This document shows positions 45,001 through 51,356 of a stretch of 64,000 bases of DNA, one piece after another. Under the pieces are notes generated by a model. It saw only the letters and a list, made by a program, of their open reading frames with translations. It was not told where the DNA came from and made no database searches. The number at the start of each line of letters is the position of its first letter. Within the stretch, counting starts at the first letter, position 1. Location: assembly GCA_017829075.1 (NCBI GenBank), contig JAGAJA010000061.1:62001-126000 (forward strand), read 5' to 3'. Made by a program: the position numbers and the translations under genes. The stretch is from Oscillospiraceae bacterium. GTDB taxonomy: Bacteria > Bacillota_A > Clostridia > Oscillospirales > Ruminococcaceae.

Positions 45001-46072
45001 CGGCGGTATATCCATTTCGATTTTCGGAGAAAGCCACGGCAAAGGCATAGGCGTTGTAATGGACAACCTCCCCGCCGGAGAGCCGATAGACCTTGACGAG
45101 ATAGGCGTATTCATGGCGCGCCGCGCTCCGAAAAAGGACGGGACAAGCACCATGCGCAGCGAAAAGGATATCCCGGATATTCTGTCAGGATTTTATGAGG
45201 GCAAGACCACAGGTACTCCTCTTGCCGCCGTAATTTTCAACACAGATCAGCATTCAAAGGATTACGGTAATATCTCTCATATTGCAAGACCGGCTCACGC
45301 GGATTACACTGGATTTCTGCGCTATAACGGCGCAAACGACCCCCGCGGCGGCGGTCACTTTTCCGGAAGAATTACAGCGCCGCTGGCTTTCGCCGGAGCT
45401 GTCTGCGCTCAGATATTGAAGCGCCGCGGTATAACGACCGGAGCGCATATCCGTTCAATAAAGGGTATTTCCGACGAAGCATTCGACCCGATGAATGTTA
45501 CAGCAGATCAGCTTGAAGCAGTTAAATCACGCAGCTTTCCGGTGCTTTCTGACGAAGCGGAGGAAAAAATGCGGGCTGAGATACTTTCCGCAAGGAATAA
45601 CCTTGACAGCGTAGGCGGTGTTATCGAGTGCGCGGCGGTGGGATTCCCTGCCGGAGTAGGCTCCCCGATGCTGGACGGTCTGGAAAACGTGATATCAAGG
45701 CTGGTTTTCGCAATTCCTGCTGTTAAAGGAATTGAATTCGGAAACGGATTCGGTTGCGCTGAGATTTTCGGCAGCGAAAATAACGACGAGTTTGCGTTAA
45801 AGGACGGAAAGGTTGTAACTCTTACGAACAATCATGGCGGTATTCTCGGCGGAATAAGTTCTGGAATGCCGATAATCTTCCGCGCGGCGTTCAAGCCTAC
45901 TCCCTCGATCTCACGCCCGCAGAACAGCGTGGATTTCAAGGAAATGACCGAGCAGGAGCTTGTTATAAAGGGGCGGCATGATCCGTGCGTTGTTCCCAGA
46001 GCAGTTCCATGCGTGGAAGCGGCTCTGAATATCGCGCTTGTTTCCGCGCTATCAGCCGAAGGCAAGCTTTGA
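44984..46072 (+). CDS. aroC: Chorismate synthase
   Basis: AroC removes phosphate from EPSP to yield chorismate, needing reduced FMN. The 362-residue enzyme has IFGESHGKGIGVV, RPAHADYTGFLRY, NDPRGGGHFSGRITA, and NNHGGILGGISSGMPI with RHDPCVVPRAVPCVEA near the end. The ATG at 44984 lies 3 nt after GGAGGTGAGT-type ribosome binding sequence (GGAGG 8 nt upstream) inside the end of aroA, so the genes overlap by 17 bp. A start at 44927 has no such site. Confidence 0.96.
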   Translation: MSSLFNGGISISIFGESHGKGIGVVMDNLPAGEPIDLDEIGVFMARRAPKKDGTSTMRSEKDIPDILSGFYEGKTTGTPLAAVIFNTDQHSKDYGNISHIARPAHADYTGFLRYNGANDPRGGGHFSGRITAPLAFAGAVCAQILKRRGITTGAHIRSIKGISDEAFDPMNVTADQLEAVKSRSFPVLSDEAEEKMRAEILSARNNLDSVGGVIECAAVGFPAGVGSPMLDGLENVISRLVFAIPAVKGIEFGNGFGCAEIFGSENNDEFALKDGKVVTLTNNHGGILGGISSGMPIIFRAAFKPTPSISRPQNSVDFKEMTEQELVIKGRHDPCVVPRAVPCVEAALNIALVSALSAEGKL

Positions 46073-46089
46073 AAAACACAGGTGCAGCA

Positions 46090-46650
46090 ATGAAAGAATT
46101 ACCCAGAATAAGAATTGACGACGTGAACAAGATACGTATTCTTGTCTGTCATCTGATTTACAGTCTTGGCTGTCCTCTGACTAAGGAGCAGCTAATCGAG
46201 ATCACTTCGCTGGAACAGGCAGTGAACTATTTCGACCTTATGGAGGCGCTGGACGGTATCACCGGCAGACTTTGCACCTCGCAGGAGATAAACGGAACTA
46301 TCGTTTATTCCAACACTCCGCTCGGCGACGCGGCTGCGCGGGAGTTTGGGAATGAGCTTCCCCAGTCCGTTCGCGAAAAAATGTTCGAGGAAGCCGTAAA
46401 AGTCTATACCAGAGATGAGATAAAGAAAGATTCTCTCGTATCGGTTCGGTATGCAGAGCATGAAAATGGCACCTGCACCATCGGAGTTACAATAAAATCC
46501 GAGAAAACCGGCAGGCAGAAATACTACCTGTCGATATCTGCCGAGGACAAGACCGAGGCTGACGCTATCAAGAAGCGTATCCAGCGCAGTCCGGACGCTT
46601 TTCGGCAGTATATGGAGAGCTTCTTCAACGGGAATGAGGATCCGGACTAA
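46090..46650 (+). CDS. DUF4364 family protein
   Basis: A 186-residue protein of the DUF4364 family found in Clostridia. The N-terminal part (about 10-90) looks like a winged helix (INKIRILVCHLIYSLGCPLT style: here NKIRILVCHLIYSLGCPL), with KEQLIEITSLEQAVNYFDLM. The C-terminal half is a beta-rich domain with charged residues ending EDPD. The function is unknown; a regulatory role is possible from the helix-turn-helix-like start. It is 17 bp after aroC and shares its operon. The ATG at 46090 is chosen because AGGTG lies 7 nt upstream; earlier in-frame starts fall inside aroC. Confidence 0.8.
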   Translation: MKELPRIRIDDVNKIRILVCHLIYSLGCPLTKEQLIEITSLEQAVNYFDLMEALDGITGRLCTSQEINGTIVYSNTPLGDAAAREFGNELPQSVREKMFEEAVKVYTRDEIKKDSLVSVRYAEHENGTCTIGVTIKSEKTGRQKYYLSISAEDKTEADAIKKRIQRSPDAFRQYMESFFNGNEDPD

Positions 46651-46716
46651 TCTATTTATAAAGCAAATGCAGCCCTCTAGTGGCGCGGGGTCACATTCTC
46701 TGATCAATGTTATGCA

Positions 46717-46749
46717 AAAACGGCAGGAGCGTTGTTCTCCTGCCGTTTT
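46717..46749. terminator. Bidirectional terminator between DUF4364 and DUF4867 genes
   Basis: AAAACGGCAGGAG and CTCCTGCCGTTTT form a 13-bp perfect stem with a 7-nt loop. Runs of T follow on both strands, so it can end transcription from both convergent genes. Confidence 0.9.
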
Positions 46750-46768
46750 GTATGTGTTGATCCGTAAA

Positions 46769-47407
46769 TCAGTCTATATCCGCCGCAATATCAATGTTCT
46801 CGCCGGTCAGTCCAACATAAGCGCCCTGCCCTGCCTCAACAGCGTCCTTGTGCGCAAGGAGCCACTTGTTGCAGGCTCTCAGCCACTTGTCCTCTGTGTT
46901 CTTCGCCGCGATATTCGGCATTGCGCCGTTCGTTCCCTTGGGGAGCGCGATAACGACCTTGAAACCGTCTGACTTCTTCGCACTGCAAGGTGCATAGTGA
47001 AGAGTTGTGGCGTATACCTCTACGACCTGTCCTGCGCTCGCCTTGAACGCCTTCACCTTTGAAGTGTCCAGCTTTCCGTCAACTATATCGTCTGCCTTTG
47101 CAACGAGAAGAATAAAGTCGTACAGACCGATGTTAAGCTCACTGTCGCGGTGGTATTCAAGACAGTTCAGCTTTGTGTTGTGGCCGTTGCACCAGCCGAG
47201 CTGTATCGGCATTCCTCCATAGGCGTTGTTCTGAAGCTGGCCGAAAAGTCCCACGCTCTCAAGCGAAGCCTCGCTCATTACATAATCCACGCCGTCCGGC
47301 AGAGGTGTGGTTTCGTCAAGGGCTTTCATCAGCTCGGAGGTATCGTAGCCCTCCAGCACCTTTCCATAGGGTGCAAATTCTTTATCCAGAACCGAATAGA
47401 TCTTCAT
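46769..47407 (-). CDS. DUF4867 family protein (cupin-like)
   Basis: A 212-residue protein of the DUF4867 family, seen in Firmicutes near carbohydrate genes and distantly related to ureidoglycolate-lyase/cupin-type folds. Features are EYHRDSELNIGLYDFILLVA (possible metal or substrate His and Glu), VEVYATTLHYAPC and the end GLTGENIDIAADID. No reaction is established. Its neighbours are a short-chain dehydrogenase (104 bp upstream, same strand) and a convergent aro operon. The weak hairpin at 47463-47488 in the gap has no T-run on this strand, so the two genes may be co-transcribed. Confidence 0.8.
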   Translation of the reverse strand: MKIYSVLDKEFAPYGKVLEGYDTSELMKALDETTPLPDGVDYVMSEASLESVGLFGQLQNNAYGGMPIQLGWCNGHNTKLNCLEYHRDSELNIGLYDFILLVAKADDIVDGKLDTSKVKAFKASAGQVVEVYATTLHYAPCSAKKSDGFKVVIALPKGTNGAMPNIAAKNTEDKWLRACNKWLLAHKDAVEAGQGAYVGLTGENIDIAADID

Positions 47408-47511
47408 TTCAAAATGTCCTTTCTAATTTGATTTACATAACGTTTCCCTAGGGATACGCTGTAACCGCACCGAAAAATCGATGCGGTTAAAATTTTTAAT
47501 GTACAGCGAAA

Positions 47512-48273
47512 TTAGCCTAAGAAGCTGCCGAAATCAGTTACAAGAATCTGACCGGTGATCGCTCTGGACTCGTCGCTTGCAAGGAACAGCAGTATGTTGG
47601 CAACATCTTCGGGCTTGCAGGGCTGGGTCTTCATATTGCTGTGAGCAGCCATTGCGCCGAACATATCCATATCCATATTGCCCTGGTTCATTCCAGCTAC
47701 CATAGGAGTAAGTATCGTTCCGGGGCATACAGCATTGCAGCGGATACCCTCTGCCTGGAAGCGCAGCGCAGTGTGCTTTGTAACACCAATAACGGCAGCC
47801 TTTGAAGCAACATATGCCGCTCCGCCGCAGCCTCTAACGCCTGCCACGCTTGCAACGTTCACGATGGACGCGCCGCTCTTCATCTTCTGCGCAGCAGCAC
47901 GCATACAGCGCATTGTTCCCTTTTCATTGGTTTCAACGATACGGTCAAGATCCTCGTCGGTATAGCGGTCGATAGGCTTAAGACCCTCTTCAAGAATGCC
48001 GGCGTTATTTACAAGAATATCGATCTTTCCGAATTTCTCTTCGGTAATTGCCATAAGCTTGTCTGCGTCACCGGGCTTGGAAATGTCAGTGGATACTGCG
48101 AGAACTGTTCCACCTGCTTCGGTAATCTCCTTTGCCACCGATTCAAGCGCAGCTTCTCTTCTTGCGGTAATGACTACCGAAGCGCCCTCCGCAGCGAACA
48201 GCTTTGCAGTTGCAGCGCCGACGCCTGAGTTTCCGCCTGTGATAATTGCAACTTTTCCTTTTAAACGATCCAT
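47512..48273 (-). CDS. Short-chain dehydrogenase/reductase (SDR)
   Basis: A 253-residue classical SDR oxidoreductase. It has the NAD(P) motif TGGNSGVGAATAKLFAAEG, DILVNNAGILEEG, the catalytic Ser in NVASVAGV and YxxxK as YVASK, then the CPGTILTPM loop. The closest known families are glucose/3-oxoacyl-ACP-type and sugar-alcohol dehydrogenases; the substrate is not readable. The ATG at 48273 has AAAGGAG 8 nt upstream; a frame open 72 nt further contains the leader and is rejected. It has a perfect promoter and a palindrome over the start point. Confidence 0.9.
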   Translation of the reverse strand: MDRLKGKVAIITGGNSGVGAATAKLFAAEGASVVITARREAALESVAKEITEAGGTVLAVSTDISKPGDADKLMAITEEKFGKIDILVNNAGILEEGLKPIDRYTDEDLDRIVETNEKGTMRCMRAAAQKMKSGASIVNVASVAGVRGCGGAAYVASKAAVIGVTKHTALRFQAEGIRCNAVCPGTILTPMVAGMNQGNMDMDMFGAMAAHSNMKTQPCKPEDVANILLFLASDESRAITGQILVTDFGSFLG

Positions 48274-48306
48274 GTTGGCTACTCCTTTATGAATAAACAT
48301 TGTCAT

Positions 48307-48325
48307 AGGTCGAACTGCCCGACCT
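48307..48325. promoter_or_regulatory. Palindrome downstream of the SDR promoter
   Basis: AGGTCG (48307-48312) and CGACCT (48320-48325) are inverted with a 7-nt centre, just downstream of the -10 box at the predicted start point. It is a candidate operator; the regulator is unknown. Confidence 0.45.
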
Positions 48326-48333
48326 TTAGTAAT

Positions 48334-48362
48334 ATTATACATCACACGGCATGGATTGTCAA
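48334..48362 (-). promoter_or_regulatory. Sigma-A promoter of the SDR gene
   Basis: On the minus strand TTGACA (48357-48362), 17 nt, TATAAT (48334-48339): a perfect consensus promoter. Confidence 0.85.
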
Positions 48363-48434
48363 GTGCTTTTGTAAATAAACAACAACTTATCTTGCAGTGT
48401 TACAATACACCAGCGAATTTTTTGCATTATATGC

Positions 48435-48463
48435 TTGAAATTTATCTCATGATATGCTATAAT
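48435..48463 (+). promoter_or_regulatory. Sigma-A promoter of the GGDEF gene
   Basis: TTGAAA (48435-48440), 17 nt, TATAAT (48458-48463). It lies inside the longest open frame, which shows that the coding region starts downstream of it. Confidence 0.75.
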
Positions 48464-48523
48464 AAAAATATAAAATTTTCCTTGCAAAAAATGGGTCATT
48501 CCGGCGAGGGGAGAGTGAAGCAT

Positions 48524-49822
48524 TTGAGAAAACAACACAGTATTCTTCATAAAATTCTAATAATGATAGCTGTAACTGGTCTTATCGTTGGAAGCGTGAT
48601 AATCACCGCCGGAGCCTCGACGATTTACAAATCCACAGAAAAAGGTATAGAAACCGAAATAAGCATGGCGGCGCAGACTATGAATAATCTTTACAGAACG
48701 CTCTATAATGGCGAGCTGAGCTATGACGGGGAGGTCTGCCGGATAGGCGGCAGTGAGTTCGGATATTCTGACTTTACGCTGATAACCAACTGCATCAGTT
48801 GCAAGGACGATGTGGACTTTACCTTGTTCTACGGAGATACACGCATTTTCACCAGTGTGCGTAATTCCGATGAAACCTTCGCAATAGGAACTAAAGCCGC
48901 GCCGGACGTTGTAGAGAATGTGCTGAACGGCGGCAAAGACTACATAAGCTCAAAGGTGCTGGTAAACGAGAAGTACTACAAGGGCTATTATATCCCCATT
49001 GAGTCGGAAAGCAATGGGGTGATCGGAATGCTGTTCGCAGGAAAGCCTCTGGACAGCGCAGAAAAAAACGCAGTTCAGGCGGTAGTGAAATTCCTTGTGC
49101 TGGCGATTCTGACGCTAGTGGCTTCCTCATTTCTGTGTATGCTGTTCATACGCAGGGTGGTGGCGGACATCGACAATATCAAGTGCTATCTCGGCAGGCT
49201 TGCACAGGGTGACTTTTCAATTCAACTTGACAGAAGAACGCTAAACCGAACTGATGAAATAGGCGAACTGGCGCAGTATTCCAATCGGGTCATGGAAAAT
49301 CTCCGGGACATGGTAGAGCGCGATCCTCTCACCACGCTGCTGAACAGGCGCACCTGCCACAAAAGGCTGGACGAGCTGTGCAGAAGTCATACCGGCTACA
49401 CCGTAGTAATGGGAGATATCGACTTCTTCAAGAAGATAAACGACACCTACGGACATTCTGCCGGGGATCATGTGCTGAAAAAAGTATCGGCTATACTGAA
49501 GCAGTGCGCCTATTCAAACGGGGGATTTGCTGTACGCTGGGGCGGCGAGGAGTTCCTGATGATATTCCCCGGACTTACTGCAAAGGAAACGTACCCACTG
49601 GCTTCCGGGGTGCTTTCTGAGGTAAGAGCAGCGAAGCTGGAATACGATGGCAGGAGTATCGAGGTGACAATGACACTCGGAATAGCCGATTCCACGGACG
49701 GCAGCGATCCAGAAAAGACCATCAATGCAGCGGACGAACTACTCTATTATGGCAAGAACAACGGCAGGAACCAGATCGTGACTTCCAAGACACTGGAGCA
49801 GACCAATGTCACAGTTATGTAA
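48524..49822 (+). CDS. Membrane-bound diguanylate cyclase (Cache-HAMP-GGDEF)
   Basis: The protein makes cyclic di-GMP in response to an outside signal. It has a membrane helix (about residues 9-31), an extracytoplasmic Cache-like sensor (about 35-180) containing two Cys in TNCISCKDD, a second helix (about 185-210), a HAMP segment ending in LAQGDFSIQLD, and a GGDEF domain with MGDIDFFKKINDTYGHSAGD and the active-site loop GGEEF at 340-344. No RxxD inhibitory site precedes the loop. The start is most likely the TTG at 48524, with AGGGGAGA 9 nt upstream; an ATG at 48491 (443 residues) has no ribosome binding site. It is monocistronic. Confidence 0.88.
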   Translation: MRKQHSILHKILIMIAVTGLIVGSVIITAGASTIYKSTEKGIETEISMAAQTMNNLYRTLYNGELSYDGEVCRIGGSEFGYSDFTLITNCISCKDDVDFTLFYGDTRIFTSVRNSDETFAIGTKAAPDVVENVLNGGKDYISSKVLVNEKYYKGYYIPIESESNGVIGMLFAGKPLDSAEKNAVQAVVKFLVLAILTLVASSFLCMLFIRRVVADIDNIKCYLGRLAQGDFSIQLDRRTLNRTDEIGELAQYSNRVMENLRDMVERDPLTTLLNRRTCHKRLDELCRSHTGYTVVMGDIDFFKKINDTYGHSAGDHVLKKVSAILKQCAYSNGGFAVRWGGEEFLMIFPGLTAKETYPLASGVLSEVRAAKLEYDGRSIEVTMTLGIADSTDGSDPEKTINAADELLYYGKNNGRNQIVTSKTLEQTNVTVM

Positions 49823-49864
49823 AATTTCAAGGCGTTCAGAGCTAAAACAACTGAATAATAAAGC

Positions 49865-49890
49865 AATGCTGCCCTTTTCGGGGCAGCATT
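49865..49890 (+). repeat. Left copy of duplicated terminator hairpin (GGDEF gene)
   Basis: AATGCTGCCC and GGGCAGCATT form a perfect 10-bp stem. It follows the GGDEF stop by 42 nt, lacks a long T-run, and is repeated with one base less at 50083-50107. The two copies flank repeat element B. Confidence 0.85.
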
Positions 49891-49891
49891 T

Positions 49892-50081
49892 CAGCTTGTC
49901 GAAAAACTCAGTTTTGCCCGCGAAGCGGGCTTTTGAAATCCGTTTTTTGCCCCAGCTCTGCCGGGGCAAAAAACACTTCTATCCGCACAAGTGTACTGGC
50001 AACGGCTTACGCCTTATGCCTTACGCGGGCAGTGCGGATGTTCGGCGAGAAAGTCCCTTTAGGGACTTTTTCGACGGTCTG
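49892..50081 (-). repeat. MITE/REP-like multi-hairpin element, copy B
   Basis: A 190-bp non-coding element related to copy A (15614-15801) in the reverse orientation. Shared in order, read on the minus strand, are the end GTCGAAAAAGTC with its GACTTT hairpin, ATCCGCACTG...GTGCGGAT, GTTTTTTGCCCC...GGGGCAAAAAAC, GGATTT-AAA-GCCCGCTTCGCGGGC, and the end GTTTTTCGACAAGCTG. The central module differs: instead of the CGGTTTGGCGGC hairpin it has a GCGTAAGG-rich stretch. It lies between the convergent GGDEF gene and cotJC. Non-autonomous; no transposase nearby. Confidence 0.8.
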
Positions 50082-50082
50082 C

Positions 50083-50110
50083 AATGCTGCCTTTTCGGGG
50101 CAGCATTTTT
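50083..50110 (+). terminator. Terminator of the GGDEF gene (right copy of duplicated hairpin)
   Basis: AATGCTGCC and GGCAGCATT form a stem with loop TTTTCGG, followed by TTT (50108-50110) before the cotJC stop codon. It is near-identical to 49865-49890 (one C deleted). Confidence 0.7.
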
Positions 50111-50670
50111 CAGCACTTTATCATGCTCTGATAGTGGTTCAGCAGCTCGCCGAAGCGCTGGAAATGGACGACTTCCCTCTCCCGCAGGAACCTTATAACC
50201 TCATTTACGTCCGCATCATCTGAAAGCCGCAGAATATTGTCGTAAGTAGCGCGGGCTTTCTGCTCCGCAGCCATATTCTCGACTATATCGGCGATTGGAT
50301 CTGCCTTGACCTGAAAATATGACGCTGTAAACGGAATTCCCGCCGCATTTGCCGCGTATACTCCATTTGCATGGTCAACATAGTAATCCGCCTTGCCGTA
50401 TTTGTCGAAGCTGCGTGCGCCTTCGCCGTCTGTAAGCTGACCTACAATGCTTCCGATGATTTCAAGATGCGCAAGCTCCTCAGTGCCGATGTCGGTGAGC
50501 AGCGCCTTACCCATATTATCCGGCATTGTAAACCGCTGGGAAAGATAGCGCAGGGATGCGGTCAGCTCACCGTCAGGGCCGCCGTACTGCGCAAGAATTA
50601 TCCCCGCAAGCTTTGGATTGCGGTTTTTAATGCACACCGGTATCTGAGTTCTTTTTTCATAAATAAACAT
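50110..50670 (-). CDS. cotJC: Spore coat protein CotJC, manganese catalase family
   Basis: CotJC is an inner spore-coat protein with the di-manganese catalase four-helix fold. The 186-residue protein shows metal-ligand Glu/His pairs in DIGTEELAHLEIIGSIV and AAEQKARATYDNILRL with REREVVHFQRFGELL. It starts with the N-terminal FIYEKRTQIPVCIKN typical of the family. It is the last gene of cotJA-cotJB-cotJC, 6 bp after cotJB. In B. subtilis the operon is under mother-cell sigma-E. Related catalases also occur in non-sporulating bacteria, but with cotJA and cotJB the spore role is favoured. Confidence 0.93.
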   Translation of the reverse strand: MFIYEKRTQIPVCIKNRNPKLAGIILAQYGGPDGELTASLRYLSQRFTMPDNMGKALLTDIGTEELAHLEIIGSIVGQLTDGEGARSFDKYGKADYYVDHANGVYAANAAGIPFTASYFQVKADPIADIVENMAAEQKARATYDNILRLSDDADVNEVIRFLREREVVHFQRFGELLNHYQSMIKC

Positions 50671-50676
50671 AGCGTG

Positions 50677-51009
50677 TCACCTCTTCTCAATAAACGGCGC
50701 CCAAACGCCCTCCGGCCAGTCCCAAACTCCGTCCTGCCCTGCGCTGCACGATGTCAGAGGATAGAAGCAGTCCTCAAATGCAGCCTTGCAAGCCTGATAT
50801 TGTCTGCAAGCCTCGACAAACATTTCAACCGCGCGGGTGTCGTCCGGGTGGGTGTCAAGATACAGTTTCAGATCCTGCGCAAAGAAGCTTGCTTCCGCAA
50901 TTGCACGGAGAAGTTCCTCGCAGCTTGTGCCGTTGCTCTGCTGCGGCGGCATTGCCTGACGCGCGGGACGCTGCGGCATTGAAGGGCGGCGGTACATATT
51001 ATTTGCCAT
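50677..51009 (-). CDS. cotJB: Spore coat protein CotJB
   Basis: A 110-residue protein with a Pro/Gln/Arg-rich N terminus (about 1-28) and the CotJB domain (about 30-108), recognisable by AEASFFAQDLKLYLDTHPDD, YQACKAAFEDCFYPLT and the end WDWPEGVWAPF. It is needed with CotJA and CotJC for the inner coat layer. The ATG at 51009 lies 11 bp inside cotJA, with GAGAGGGGG as ribosome binding site. Its N-terminal extension is longer than in B. subtilis CotJB. Confidence 0.93.
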   Translation of the reverse strand: MANNMYRRPSMPQRPARQAMPPQQSNGTSCEELLRAIAEASFFAQDLKLYLDTHPDDTRAVEMFVEACRQYQACKAAFEDCFYPLTSCSAGQDGVWDWPEGVWAPFIEKR

Positions 51010-51172
51010 TGTAAAGCCCCCTCTCGTACTCGTCTATCGTGATGTTAAGCTCAGGGAAGATCGTTCCCGCCTTTAATGCCTTATTCGGCGAATAAACCTT
51101 TTCCATACGCTGATTAGGTACATAGCTGTAACCGGGCTTCTTCACAAGGTTCAGCTCGTTTCCGTTGATCAT
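50999..51172 (-). CDS. cotJA: Spore coat associated protein CotJA
   Basis: A 57-residue protein, small enough to be missed by length cut-offs. It shows the CotJA pattern SYVPNQRMEKVYSPNKAL followed by GTIFPELNITIDEY. The ATG at 51172 has AAAGGGGG upstream. It overlaps cotJB by 11 bp and leads the operon. CotJA and CotJC interact in the B. subtilis coat. Confidence 0.88.
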   Translation of the reverse strand: MINGNELNLVKKPGYSYVPNQRMEKVYSPNKALKAGTIFPELNITIDEYERGLYNGK

Positions 51173-51238
51173 TGTTATATCCCCCTTTCGTGGTATTGCT
51201 GCGTTTGTAAGCGCAGTATGCGATATCTTCGCTGTTTA

Positions 51239-51246
51239 ATTGTATG
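51239..51246 (-). promoter_or_regulatory. Candidate sigma-E -10 element of cotJABC
   Basis: CATACAAT on the minus strand matches the mother-cell sigma-E -10 consensus CATACANT, about 65 nt before the cotJA ATG. A matching -35 is not clear, so this is a candidate only. No sigma-A promoter is evident in the 184-bp gap to the divergent SpoVB-like gene. Confidence 0.4.
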
Positions 51247-51356
51247 ATATCCGCCTTAATTTGGTTACAATTCCCGATTGTCTGTAATAATCCCTCGGCT
51301 GCGCAAATAAAATGAAACAGAGCCTGTCTGATTACGCGCAAAGAAAGGGATAAAAT

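Noticed and set aside
47463..47488. Inverted repeat AACCGCA...TGCGGTT between the SDR and DUF4867 genes considered as a terminator.
   Set aside because: No T-run follows on the minus strand where the genes lie; on the plus strand there is no gene to terminate.
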